Positions 32,532 to 39,807 are shown, counted from the stretch's first letter. The stretch: DNA of 64,000 nt from Synechococcus sp. LA31 (GCF_018502385.1 NZ_CP075523.1:2046001-2110000); one strand, 5' to 3'. A program made the numbers and translations. Notes: generated by a model from the sequence alone, not told the origin.

Positions 32532-32925
32532 TCTACTCAACTGACACTCTTTGACCTTATGCCCCTCTCCGAGGGGCTTTTTTATTATGTTTTGATCACT
32601 CTCAAGATGAGTTGACTTTGAAAGGCACTGACACAGTTGGCATAGCTCACCTTGATGGCCCAGATCAACCGAGACACGGCAGATAGCCACTGATTTTCCG
32701 GACTCTATAATCTCGTTTAGATCTTGTCTGATCTGGTGGATGGAGTGAGAGATGCTGGAGAAATATATATCGGCTTTCTTGTTGGTGATTGCCTGCTCAT
32801 CCGAGGGACTTAGTTCAACTAGACCGCAAATAACCTCTCCATCATAGGAGTGGTGAATATCGATGATCTTTCCGGCCGTTTTCAGCATTCTTGCGTGTCC
32901 GACGACAATCAGGTTGAGGGGCGCT
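32493..32925 (-). pseudogene. Fragment of an unidentified gene cut off by an insertion sequence
   Basis: An open frame with protein-like content runs from the insertion-sequence edge (~32925) toward lower coordinates ('APLNLIVVGHARMLKTAGK', 'KIIDIHHSYDGEVICGLVEL', 'ADIYFSSISHSIHQIRQDL'). The first possible ATG (32888) lies inside a predicted beta-strand/helix, so the 5' part seems lost to the element. Composition is AT-richer than the surroundings. The frame runs on through the RTX terminator to 32493, so the true end is unclear. I do not recognise the family. Confidence 0.4.
32561..32583 (+). terminator. Rho-independent terminator after the RTX gene
   Basis: GCCCCTC, three-base loop, GAGGGGC, then six T residues (32578-32583). 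It starts 29 bases after the RTX stop codon and is the clearest intrinsic terminator in the window. Confidence 0.92.
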
Positions 32926-34603
32926 TTGCATCAATCAATTGTTACCGTCTTTGATTGACGCCTGGTAACACACCTTCTTCTGTCCAGGGTTTGGTTTCTG
33001 CTCTGTCTGCCGCACGCTCCAGGCACTGCTGCACCCTGGCTACGCGCCAATCCCTGATTCGCCGCTGCAGCGTGCGTTTGTGTTGGGGGCCATAGCGCTC
33101 AGGGGCCAAGGCGATCAGCCTCTCCAGTAGCTCCTGGCTGCCCACATCCGGCTCTGCCTCCAACCACTGGGGGATGAGGGCTGCATGAACCTCAAAGGGA
33201 TCCACACGGCTGCGCCGGCCTTGGCGCGGTTTGGGCTTTTTCTGCAGTGGTCTGCTCTGGCGCCACAGCGCCTGTAAACCCTGCAGAAAGCACTCCAGCT
33301 CTCGCTTTTCTTCGTCTGGGCTTTGCCAGGCGAGCGGATCACCCGCCATGGCGTTGGCGTGCTGGCCGCTGATCAACAGCGCCAACCGGCTCTGGCAGCT
33401 GCGCATCGTGGCTAGTAGCGCCACAGGGTCACACCGTTGTCTCAACTCCCTGAGGTCAGCGGCTTCCTGCTCGCCCATCACACCGGTACGCAGTAGCTGC
33501 TGCAGCGGTGTCCGCGGCGGGTGGTGCAGCCGCTTGATTCGGCCACCCTCCCGCACGCTGCTCTTGAGCTTGAACGACGGCTGAAACAGGTTCGTGAACA
33601 GCCGCAGTGCCGCGTACAGCTCAGCTAGCACCTGAGCGGCCTCCAGGCCCACCAGGCGCTCGTAGCCCACCACACGGCGGATCAGCACCCCGTTCTTCTG
33701 CTCCACCCAGGCCTGATCGTTGCTCTGGTAGGCGCGTGAGCGGGTGAGCTCGATTCCCTGCTCCGGGGCATCACACCACTGCTCCATCAGCGCATTCATG
33801 AACGCGGGATCGTTGTCGGCATCGATCCCACGCAACGGGAAGGGAAGTTGCTGCCGCAGCCGCTGGATGGCGGCCAACACCGAGGCCCCATCGCGCGTGA
33901 TCACCGGCAGGCTCTCGCTCCAGCCCGTGGCGATATCGGTGGCTACCAGAGTCCAGATGAAGCGTCCTTCCAGGCGCCCACCGCAGTGGGCCACCAGATC
34001 GATCTCCAGCCAGCCGGGCTGCTTGTGGTCATCCCAGCCCTTGAACGTTCGTACCTGCACGCGGCGGCGGACGCCGCTATGGGCCCGGGGAGGGCGTCTC
34101 CATCCATTACCTCCGCTGCTCTGGCGCATTGGTGCCAGCAGACGGTCAATCGTGGCGCTGCTCATCGTCAACACCCGTGCCCTCACGTCCTGCTCCAGCT
34201 GCAGGTGGCCGTGGTGCTCCAGCGATTCCACCAGTTGCGGTAGCAGCGCATGCAGGCGCTTGCCGCACAGCCGATCGCTGGCTTCCCACAGCGGTACCAG
34301 CGCCTCAACAACCTCCGGGCCGTACCGGCGGCGGTGTTGGCCCCGCCGGCTGCTCTGCTGCTGATCGGTTCGCTGGTTCAACCGGCGCAACAGCGATTTG
34401 CGGTGATAGCCGGTGAGCGCCTGTAACTCATCCAACAGCAGCTGCTTCCCCCCGCGGCTCAGGCTCCGGTAACGCTCTGAGGCCGCGTTGATCGCCACGG
34501 CAATCCGCTCACGATCCCTCAAAGACCCGGGCCGGCTTGGCTGATCGCCTTGCGTGTCGACCCGTGGCCGGACCATGGGCGGTTACTACAAGTGATGCAA
34601 CAA
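32926..34603 (-). mobile_element. Insertion sequence with a 544-aa rve-type transposase
   Basis: Imperfect terminal inverted repeats frame the transposase gene: TTGCATCAATCAATTGTTACC at ~32926-32946 and, on the opposite strand, TTGCATCACTTGTAGTAACCG ending near 34602. They share TTGCATCA, TTGT and TAACCG-like blocks with small gaps. No clear target duplication is visible at the edges, so bounds are approximate by a few bases. Confidence 0.6.
32942..34576 (-). CDS. DDE (rve integrase-core) transposase
   Basis: 544 residues. N-terminal helical DNA-binding region (~30-150, 'RYRSLSRGGKQLLLDELQALTGYHRKSLLRRLNQ'), then an integrase core: Asp in 'WLEIDLVAHCGG', Asp in 'GIDADNDPAFMN', Glu in 'AWVEQKNGVLIRRVVGYERL'. 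Thus the DDE triad is complete. The C-terminal ~200 residues are an Arg-rich extension. The family resembles cyanobacterial transposases with a long C terminus; the exact IS family was not determined. The frame is uninterrupted, so the element may still be active. Confidence 0.88.
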   Translation of the reverse strand: MVRPRVDTQGDQPSRPGSLRDRERIAVAINAASERYRSLSRGGKQLLLDELQALTGYHRKSLLRRLNQRTDQQQSSRRGQHRRRYGPEVVEALVPLWEASDRLCGKRLHALLPQLVESLEHHGHLQLEQDVRARVLTMSSATIDRLLAPMRQSSGGNGWRRPPRAHSGVRRRVQVRTFKGWDDHKQPGWLEIDLVAHCGGRLEGRFIWTLVATDIATGWSESLPVITRDGASVLAAIQRLRQQLPFPLRGIDADNDPAFMNALMEQWCDAPEQGIELTRSRAYQSNDQAWVEQKNGVLIRRVVGYERLVGLEAAQVLAELYAALRLFTNLFQPSFKLKSSVREGGRIKRLHHPPRTPLQQLLRTGVMGEQEAADLRELRQRCDPVALLATMRSCQSRLALLISGQHANAMAGDPLAWQSPDEEKRELECFLQGLQALWRQSRPLQKKPKPRQGRRSRVDPFEVHAALIPQWLEAEPDVGSQELLERLIALAPERYGPQHKRTLQRRIRDWRVARVQQCLERAADRAETKPWTEEGVLPGVNQRR

Positions 34604-34642
34604 CCCTAATGGAGTAGCAGCTTTAATGATGCAATGCGCACA

Positions 34643-34813
34643 TCAACCTGATTGACACGGGACAGCCTCCTCAAGATCAACGACCTTTCCCTGATGGCGA
34701 TGGGTACTGCAATGTTGGCCAACTACCTTGCAGGCGAAGCGTTCTGAAACCAGGAACATGGCGCGCAGGGCCTCAACAGCCCTACGACGTCGTTCCGGGC
34801 TCAGAAGTTTCCC
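34643..34813 (-). pseudogene. IS3-family orfB, 5' remnant
   Basis: In the -1 frame relative to orfA, reading from the frameshift site gives 'LSPERRRRAVEALRAMFLVSERFACKVVGQHCSTHRH', the standard start of IS3 OrfB (HTH_21 region). It continues 'QGKVVDLEEA', then loses similarity and stops at TGA 34643-34645. The rve catalytic domain is entirely absent, so no functional transposase is made. Confidence 0.8.
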
Positions 34814-35079
34814 TCAGCCAACTCCTTGAGCATCGCCTTCTCAAGCTCGGCCTCGGCCAAGAGCTTCTTGAGACGGGCGTTCTCCCTTTCCAGCTGAGTC
34901 AGCCGTTTGGCTTCCTCAGCCTGCATCCCGCCGTACTGCTGCTTCCAGCGGTGGTAGGCCGGCTGGGTGACCTCAATGGCGCGGCAGACGTCGGCGGCAG
35001 TCTTGCCCTGAGCGATCAGCTGCTCAGCGGTTTTGAGCTTGCGGATGATCTGCTCAGCTGTGTGGCGGATTCGCTTCAT
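34801..35079 (-). CDS. IS3-family transposase OrfA
   Basis: 92 residues from ATG 35079, preceded by GGAGG. HTH_Tnp_1 domain 'RHTAEQIIRKLKTAEQLIAQGKTAADVCRAIEVTQPAYHRWKQQYGGM' followed by the leucine-zipper region 'RLTQLERENARLKKLLAEAELEKAMLKEL' found in all IS3 OrfA proteins. In intact elements a -1 frameshift makes the OrfAB transposase. Alone, OrfA acts only as a repressor or DNA-binding protein. Confidence 0.92.
   Translation of the reverse strand: MKRIRHTAEQIIRKLKTAEQLIAQGKTAADVCRAIEVTQPAYHRWKQQYGGMQAEEAKRLTQLERENARLKKLLAEAELEKAMLKELAEGNF
34807..34813 (-). promoter_or_regulatory. Programmed -1 frameshift heptamer of the IS3 remnant
   Basis: G GGA AAC in the orfA frame fits the X XXY YYZ slippery rule and lies two codons before the orfA stop. 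Shifting -1 here joins orfA directly to the orfB frame ('GKLLSPERRRR'). Confidence 0.7.
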
Positions 35080-35251
35080 GGTGGAGTCCTCCGCCCAGTC
35101 TGGCCGGATGAGGTATCTCATTCACCGTGGACTTATTTCCAGGGGCCACGTCAGCCTCATCTGCCTGGATGAACAGGCCTGGCTCGAGCGGTTTTTGGAA
35201 GACAGCAAACCTGATGCCCCGATGCCGAAGAACGAAATGCTGAATCAGGCT
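35080..35251. other. Non-coding IS3 end and short orphan frame
   Basis: The first ~70 bases are the IS3 leader and terminal repeat. Between ~35154 and 35251 a plus-strand frame reads 'LICLDEQAWLERFLEDSKPDAPMPKNEMLNQAL', which looks protein-like but has no start and runs into higA. It may be a scrap of the gene the IS3 element entered. No other gene is seen. Confidence 0.35.
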
Positions 35252-35623
35252 CTACGCCCTTACCAATGGATATTTCTTCCTGCCAGTGCGTGGCTTGCCG
35301 GGCTTTGGCTTACCGGCGAGTGACGAAAACGTGCTGATCTCAATGGCGCAGTCGGGAAACACAGCCCTGACCTGGAGGTCACCACCCATGGCCTGGACGA
35401 AGTTGCGCAGGGTGCTCATCAGCATGTCGGCCCGATTCTCGATCTTGGAGATCTCGGCCTGCTTGACGTTGAGGTTCTTGGCCAGTGTGGCCTGAGTGAG
35501 GGAAAAAGCCTTGCGAAGTTCTGCCAGGGTCATTTCCTGCCGCAGCTGCTCTTTGCGCTGCTCGATGCGCTCCCGGCGCTCAGGGCTGAAGTCCTTGGTG
35601 AGTTCAGAGAAAGAGCGGGTCAT
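35252..35623 (-). CDS. higA: HigA-type XRE-family antitoxin
   Basis: 123 residues. A charged N-terminal helix ('FSPERRERIEQRKEQLRQEM') precedes a Cro/C1 helix-turn-helix ('SLTQATLAKNLNVKQAEISKIENRADMLMSTLRNFVQAMGG'). A Lys/Arg/Pro-rich tail ends the protein. The ATG overlaps the toxin stop by four bases. Toxin-first order is characteristic of higBA-like modules. Confidence 0.9.
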   Translation of the reverse strand: MTRSFSELTKDFSPERRERIEQRKEQLRQEMTLAELRKAFSLTQATLAKNLNVKQAEISKIENRADMLMSTLRNFVQAMGGDLQVRAVFPDCAIEISTFSSLAGKPKPGKPRTGRKKYPLVRA

Positions 35624-35979
35624 GGCTTGGATTGGGTGTTCAGGCTGTTGAGGTGTTCGTCGTAAAGCGCGTCTGCTTTAGGGATCATCGTTTTGTAGAA
35701 GCGTTTGTCCTTGCCGGTCTTGTTGCCACCGATCAACAGGAGGGCGCTGCGGTTTGGATCAAAGGCATAGAACACACGCAGGGGGTCGCCATGGGACTGA
35801 ATGCGTAGCTCGCGCATATGGCTGTGCCTGGAACCCTCCACACCTGAGCAGTAGGGGAAGGGCAGCTGAGGCTCCATCTCCTCCAGTAGCTCCACGATGG
35901 CTGTCACATCGTCCTGCTCCTGCTCGCTGAGCTCGCACCACCAGTCTTCGAAGACAGCGGTCTGACAGACATCCCACAT
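35620..35979 (-). CDS. higB: HigB-like RelE-superfamily toxin
   Basis: 119 residues. Gp49/HigB-like fold: 'MWDVCQTAVFEDWWCELSEQEQDDVTAIVELLEE', central 'HMRELRIQSHGDPLRVFYAFDPNRSALLLIGGNKTGKDKRFY'. 'MRELR' and 'LRVFYAFDP..A.LL.GG.K' are hallmarks of this toxin family, which degrades mRNA on ribosomes. First gene of the module; a short palindrome lies immediately upstream. Confidence 0.92.
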   Translation of the reverse strand: MWDVCQTAVFEDWWCELSEQEQDDVTAIVELLEEMEPQLPFPYCSGVEGSRHSHMRELRIQSHGDPLRVFYAFDPNRSALLLIGGNKTGKDKRFYKTMIPKADALYDEHLNSLNTQSKP

Positions 35980-35984
35980 CGAGC

Positions 35985-36000
35985 ATTCCCTCCATGGAAT
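35985..36000. promoter_or_regulatory. Short palindrome before higBA
   Basis: ATTCC, six bases, GGAAT, starting five bases before the higB ATG on the minus strand and adjoining a TAAAAT that could be the -10 element (minus strand, ~36002-36007). Placement fits an operator overlapping the transcription start of an autoregulated module. Confidence 0.35.
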
Positions 36001-36157
36001 ATTTTAGGGCTGCAATGGCGCAAGGGTCACCCCCGCAGAGCGCAAGGGCGTTTGGCAGTGCCTGGCAGCGGCCCCATTTGATCGCCTGCAGCTGGCTCAT
36101 CTGGCCAACGCTGAGGCTTTGATCCCGCCCGCCATAGCCTGGATACCACCGTCTGCC

Positions 36158-36760
36158 GTGCTCCGAGCCTTGATCGTTGGCGACTCCTTTCTCTGGCTGC
36201 ACCTACCCAAAACCGGCGGCACCTCAATGAACCGCCTGGTTCGCGAACGCGCCCTACCGGGAGTCGCCGTGGATCCCGACGAAACACCCCAGAAACACGA
36301 CTCCGTGCCCCTGCGCGAAAGCCGCGGCAACTGGCGGGCCGGGGATCGGCACCGGTTCATCACAGCGCGCCGCCTCGAGCACTGGTTGATCAGCGACTGG
36401 CAGCACAAACGCCGCCAGATGAATCTGCCCGATCTCGACTTCGAACCGGTGCGCAGCGGCCTCTACTACTCCCTGCGCCTCGGCGGCACCTGGGTGGCCG
36501 CCGATTGGTGGCTGCAGTATTTCGAGGTGGATGAACGCGTCACCGCCCTGCGGCTCGAGCACCTACAGGACGATCTCAATCGCCACCTCCTGCCCCTGCT
36601 TTCCCAAGGCACGGCTCCCTTTCACACACCGCCCCGCGAAAACCGCAAGCCAACGGCAATGGCCGCGGATGAACCCAGCTTCAGCGCAGAGGATCTGCAA
36701 CGGATCAAAGCGGTGAACCCCCGCTGGAGTGCATGGCAGGAGCGGGTGTACGGCGGGTGA
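36158..36760 (+). CDS. Sulfotransferase-domain protein 1
   Basis: About 200 residues from GTG 36158; TTG at 36119 or 36170 are alternatives and the start is not secure. The PAPS-binding 5'-phosphosulfate motif is near the N terminus: 'WLHLPKTGGTSMNRLV'. The rest ('RLGGTWVAADWWLQYFEVDERVTALRLEHLQDDL') is like the bacterial sulfotransferase family that modifies glycans, and 'RWSAWQERVYG' fits the C terminus. It would transfer sulfate from PAPS to a sugar hydroxyl. Confidence 0.75.
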   Translation: MLRALIVGDSFLWLHLPKTGGTSMNRLVRERALPGVAVDPDETPQKHDSVPLRESRGNWRAGDRHRFITARRLEHWLISDWQHKRRQMNLPDLDFEPVRSGLYYSLRLGGTWVAADWWLQYFEVDERVTALRLEHLQDDLNRHLLPLLSQGTAPFHTPPRENRKPTAMAADEPSFSAEDLQRIKAVNPRWSAWQERVYGG

Positions 36761-36971
36761 TGCAGTGTTTTCGTGGTGGCTACGCTGATGCCACAACCAC
36801 TCTTCCTGGATCGCCCAGCCAGTGCAGCGCTGCTAGCAGGCAGCCTGCTCATCTCAATCTCCTTGTTCACCAACTACGGCCATGGAGCTTTCGTCCACGT
36901 CCTCCAACTCACGCTGGATGAGCAGATCGTAGTATGTCTCCACGCTGCCGCTCTGGCGGCGCTGTTTGGCG
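36761..36971. other. Gene-poor stretch between two sulfotransferase genes
   Basis: No convincing gene. A minus-strand frame at ~36861-36990 reads 'FNIAKQRRQSGSVETYYDLLIQREL', which has the look of real protein but is closed by stops on both sides and is only ~43 codons. It may be the scrap of a lost gene. Confidence 0.4.
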
Positions 36972-37202
36972 ATGTTGAACTGGCGACCCGTTTACGAGAC
37001 CGAGATGCGCGAACTCGAGAGCAAGAAACGATCGCAAAGGCTCGAGACCGAGATCGAGCGGCGCACGCTTGCATTGCTCCTCAATGCCAATTCCTCCTTG
37101 CAGAAACACCAAGAAGCAGACTCCAGCTCAAACAATCAATGGCAGCGCTTCTCGAGCAAATCAAAGTATCCATCAGCAATTGATTACTTGATTCATCAGT
37201 GA
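36972..37202 (+). CDS. Small hypothetical coiled-coil protein
   Basis: 76 residues from ATG 36972. Very charged first half ('YETEMRELESKKRSQRLETEIERRTLALLLN') predicted as coiled coil, polar second half. Its stop overlaps the GTG of the next sulfotransferase by four bases (GTGA), the coupling seen for true neighbours throughout this window; that is the main argument for it. Not recognised; may be a C-terminal fragment of a larger lost gene. Confidence 0.35.
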   Translation: MLNWRPVYETEMRELESKKRSQRLETEIERRTLALLLNANSSLQKHQEADSSSNNQWQRFSSKSKYPSAIDYLIHQ

Positions 37203-37951
37203 GTCGAAACCTCAGCTTCGTTACATTTCTGATTGCCGGAGTCCAAAAGGGTGGCACCACGGCACTAGCTGATTACCTCCGCCAGCACCCAGCTCTCTTC
37301 ATCCCTGCGCTTAAGGAGCTGCATTTCTTCGACAACGAAGACCTCAACTGGCAGCACCCCGAGCAAACCATCAGCACTTACCACGCCTACTTCAAGGACG
37401 CCCCCACCGGCAGCCTCTGGGGCGAGGCCACACCCATCTACAGCTACTGGTGGCCGGCGATGGCACGGATCTGGACCTACAACTCCGCCATGCGCGTGAT
37501 CCTCTGCCTACGCAACCCCGTGGAGCGGGCCTACTCCCACTGGGCGATGGAAACGGGTCGCGCCTGGGATGCTGTGTCCTTCGCGGAGGCCATCGCCTCT
37601 GAACAAGAGCGTTGCCGCAGCGCTCTACCCGAACAACACCGGGTGTTCTCCTACATCAGCCGGGGCTTCTACAGCGAGCAGCTGCGCCGCCTCTGGAGCT
37701 TCTTCCCGCGGGAGCAAACCCTGATCCTGCGCCAGGAGCAGCTGCTGGAGGATCCCATCAGCACCCTGGCTGCGGTGCATCAGTTCCTGGGGGTGGACCC
37801 GCTGCCGGCAGCTCAGCCCCTGCGGGCCAACAAAGGCAGCTACAGCAGCCCGATGGGACCCTCCATTCGCGCGCAGCTACATGAGCTCTTCAACCCTGAG
37901 ATCAGCCAGCTGGAACAGATGCTGGGCTGGGATCTCAGCGCGTGGCGGTGA
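37199..37951 (+). CDS. Sulfotransferase-domain protein 2
   Basis: 250 residues from GTG 37199. Both PAPS signatures are clear: 5'-phosphosulfate loop 'IAGVQKGGTTALADYLRQHP' at the N terminus and 3'-phosphate motif 'LRNPVERAYSHWAME' (~105-120). 'FFDNEDLNW' and 'KGSYSSPM' match the heparan-sulfate-type and bacterial glycan sulfotransferases. Complete by length. It acts probably on the surface polysaccharide made by neighbouring genes. Confidence 0.93.
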   Translation: MSRNLSFVTFLIAGVQKGGTTALADYLRQHPALFIPALKELHFFDNEDLNWQHPEQTISTYHAYFKDAPTGSLWGEATPIYSYWWPAMARIWTYNSAMRVILCLRNPVERAYSHWAMETGRAWDAVSFAEAIASEQERCRSALPEQHRVFSYISRGFYSEQLRRLWSFFPREQTLILRQEQLLEDPISTLAAVHQFLGVDPLPAAQPLRANKGSYSSPMGPSIRAQLHELFNPEISQLEQMLGWDLSAWR

Positions 37952-38044
37952 GCAACCTGACCAAACCGACTCGGGGAGGCAGTGAATGGAACCTTGCGGC
38001 ACAAGCCGCGGCCATGCTGTTGTACGGAGAGTTGGACAGTTGCC

Positions 38045-38322
38045 GTGCAGATTGTCAGTTTCTCTGAGGCCCGTGAACGGTTCAAGGCGATCCTTGATCG
38101 CGTGGAAGCCGACGCTGATATGACCCTCATCACCCGACGCCATGCTCAGGGTGCCGCGTGGTGATGTCGCTTGACACCTACAACAGCCTGATGGAGACGG
38201 TGCATCTGCTTCGCTCTCCGGCGAACGCCGCCCACCTGCAACGATCCCTGGACGAGGCCGAACGCGGGGAACTGCTCGAGCAGCCCCTGATTGATGTCGC
38301 TCAGCTCCATGCCAGCAGCTGA
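38045..38322 (+). pseudogene. yefM: YefM antitoxin with a one-base deletion
   Basis: From GTG 38045 the frame reads 'MQIVSFSEARERFKAILDRV' through 'MTLITRRHAQGA' and then hits TGA at 38161-38163. Shifting by one base at ~38156 restores '[46 protein letters not shown]', the rest of a standard YefM, ending at 38322. A single missing base (GCC-GC-GTG instead of GCC-GCN-GTG) explains it. The DNA-binding half survives; the toxin-binding half does not in the original frame. Confidence 0.88.
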
Positions 38323-38577
38323 GCGGCTGACATGGACTCCCGCCGCTTGGGAGGACACCATCTACTGGCAGGGCCAAGACCGCAAACAGCTGCGTCGAAT
38401 CAACCAACTGATCCAGGCCTGCCTGCGCGACGCCTTTGTGGGAATCGGCAAGCCGGAACCGCTGCGGGCAAACCTGTCGGGCTGCTGGTCACGCCGGATC
38501 GATGACGAGCAACGCTTGTTGTCCGCCTTGAGGGCGTCACCCTTGTGATCCTGGCCTGCCGCTACCACTACCGCTGA
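38309..38577 (+). pseudogene. yoeB: YoeB toxin with a one-base deletion near the C terminus
   Basis: From ATG 38309 ('[26 protein letters not shown]') the frame is YoeB up to '[12 protein letters not shown]' and then goes to 'LSALRASPL' and a TGA at 38546-38548. Restoring one base at ~38531 gives '[15 protein letters not shown]' and a stop at 38577, the expected YoeB end, whose catalytic residues include the C-terminal His and Tyr. As written the toxin lacks that 'CRYHY' end and should be inactive. Confidence 0.87.
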
Positions 38578-38663
38578 CGAGGCCCTGCAGCCGCACGCAA
38601 CTGGGCTACAAAAACCACAAGCAATTTCGTCGACTGGCACTCAAACAACTCTCAGATGCCCAT

Positions 38664-38912
38664 ATGCGACGGGTAACGATGCAAGAGGCCAAAACCCACC
38701 TTGATCACCTGGTGGAAGAGGCTGCAGCCGGTGATGCATTTCTGATCTGCAAAGCGGGCAAGCCGATGGCGTGTGTCACCCCCATCGACCAAGACACATC
38801 ACCAAAGCCTCTCCCGCGGCGTCTCGGGCTGCTGGAGGGCCAATGCTCCGTGCCAGACGATTTCGATCGTTTGGGCAGTGAGGCCAGCTCCGATCTCTTC
38901 GAGGGAGCGTGA
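38664..38912 (+). CDS. Phd/YefM-family antitoxin without intact toxin
   Basis: 82 residues. 'MRRVTMQEAKTHLDHLVEEAAAGDAFLICKAGKPMACVTPI' is the Phd fold and 'RRLGLLEGQCSVPDDFDRLGSEASSDLFEGA' the toxin-binding tail of the PIN-associated subclass. Similar in layout to the antitoxin at 10415. The PIN gene that should follow is reduced to a stub, so this antitoxin is now solitary. Confidence 0.85.
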   Translation: MRRVTMQEAKTHLDHLVEEAAAGDAFLICKAGKPMACVTPIDQDTSPKPLPRRLGLLEGQCSVPDDFDRLGSEASSDLFEGA

Positions 38913-38919
38913 GCCGGCG

Positions 38920-38973
38920 ATGCATCTCCTGCTGGGCACGCACCTTGCGACAGGACCAATCAAGGCTGCTTAG
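38920..38973 (+). pseudogene. PIN-toxin stub
   Basis: Seventeen codons from ATG 38920: 'MHLLLGTHLATGPIKAA'. The first ten align with the usual 'LLLDTHLALW' start of Phd-linked PIN toxins, with Gly in place of the first catalytic Asp; after that similarity stops and a TAG follows. The rest of the toxin is deleted, the next module starting ten bases later. Confidence 0.6.
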
Positions 38974-38982
38974 CCTGAGTGC

Positions 38983-39201
38983 ATGACCAATCCTCAGCTT
39001 GCCGAGAACCTGCTTGCCGTGATCCGCAGCCTGCCCGCAGCGGACCGCCAATGGCTGCTTCTGCAGCTGGAGCAAGACAACGGCGACATGAGCGCCAACG
39101 CCCTGGCTCAGATGGCCATGGCGGGCGGCGCCTTTGACGACTTAGCCGCAGAGCCCGATCTTTACAGCTTCTCCGATGGAGCAGCTGTCAGCGCAGGCTG
39201 A
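38983..39201 (+). CDS. Small antitoxin partner of the MazF-like toxin
   Basis: 72 residues. No standard DNA-binding motif is recognised; 'LLAVIRSLPAADRQWLLLQLEQ' is helical and the acidic end ('AAEPDLYSFSDG') could fill the MazF RNA-binding groove. The role is inferred from position: its TGA overlaps the toxin ATG (TGATG), and length and order match a mazE-like gene. Confidence 0.7.
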   Translation: MTNPQLAENLLAVIRSLPAADRQWLLLQLEQDNGDMSANALAQMAMAGGAFDDLAAEPDLYSFSDGAAVSAG

Positions 39202-39566
39202 TGTTGCAGCGTTACGAGATTGTGCTGGTTGCTTTCCCTTTTACGGACGGCCCAGCTGCAAAACCCAGGCCGGCCTTGGTGATCACCACCAGCGAGCGCT
39301 ACGGCGATGTGCTGCTGGCCTTCATCAGCTCCAACGTCAGCGGACCACCTGATGGTGATGAACTCGACCTCTCAACAGAGCATCCAGACTTCGCCTCAAC
39401 AGGCCTGAAGGTCACCTCGAGGCTGCGGCTCAGCCGAATGACCACCCTGGCAGCGCCCTTGGTCAAACGGCGCATTGGAGTGCTGCCCCACGCCTGGCAG
39501 GTGGAGTGCCAAGAAGTTCTGCAGAGGGTGATCGGCGGCAGTGATTCAGGGTATGGCTCTCTTTGA
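39201..39566 (+). CDS. MazF/PemK-family toxin
   Basis: 121 residues. MazF fold: 'RYEIVLVAFPFTDGPAAKPRPALVIT', 'VLLAFISSNV', and 'TGLKVTSRLRLSRMTTLAAPLVKRRIGVL'. The central 'PFTDG...KPRPALVI' block carries the catalytic Arg of this sequence-specific mRNA interferase family. Uninterrupted and complete. Confidence 0.92.
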   Translation: MLQRYEIVLVAFPFTDGPAAKPRPALVITTSERYGDVLLAFISSNVSGPPDGDELDLSTEHPDFASTGLKVTSRLRLSRMTTLAAPLVKRRIGVLPHAWQVECQEVLQRVIGGSDSGYGSL

Positions 39567-39600
39567 ATGAGGTTGAGCCGGCACGATGCACCCGTAAGCC

Positions 39601-39771
39601 ATGCGCACCACCGTGACCCTCGACGATGCACTGCTGGCTCAAGCCCAGCAGCTCTGCGATGAGAACGAGCGCTCCGCACTGGGCGAGCGAGAAAGCGCCT
39701 GTGGACTGGCAGCCCTGGGCGGCAGTCAACCGCATCTCGAGCCGATTCCACGGCGCCGCAGCGCCGCATGA
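39601..39771 (+). pseudogene. VapB antitoxin with an internal deletion and no toxin
   Basis: 56 codons from ATG 39601. It opens like a VapB of the MT0-type ('MRTTVTLDDALLAQAQQLCDENERSAL') and ends like one ('ERESACGLAALGGSQPHLEPIPRRR'), but the stretch normally joining them ('VREALRALI'-like, about eight to ten residues) is missing in frame, which would break the second RHH helix. No PIN gene follows. Called degenerate rather than functional. Confidence 0.65.
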
Positions 39772-39807
39772 AGCTCAAACCCTGGCACAGCAGTTGGGTC
39801 AGGCCTG

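Larger units (their letters stand above)
34643..35153 (-). mobile_element. Truncated IS3-family element
   Basis: The intact end is at about 35153 (reading TGACGTGGCCCC inward on the minus strand, with the TG end typical of IS3). It contains complete orfA, the programmed-frameshift region and about 45 codons of orfB before the homology stops near 34670. The rest of orfB and the other end are missing, apparently replaced by sequence leading to the neighbouring insertion sequence. Confidence 0.65.

Noticed and set aside
32926-34603. Target-site duplication for the rve element
   Set aside because: Flanks read GCGCT on the left and CAACC on the right with no match; the ends may be misplaced by a few bases or the element may be rearranged.
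36861-36990. Minus-strand frame with a TolC-like pattern ('FNIAKQRR...DLLIQREL')
   Set aside because: Only about 43 codons between stops, no start and no further TolC sequence in any frame nearby. It is not enough to claim the missing outer-membrane partner of the secretion system.
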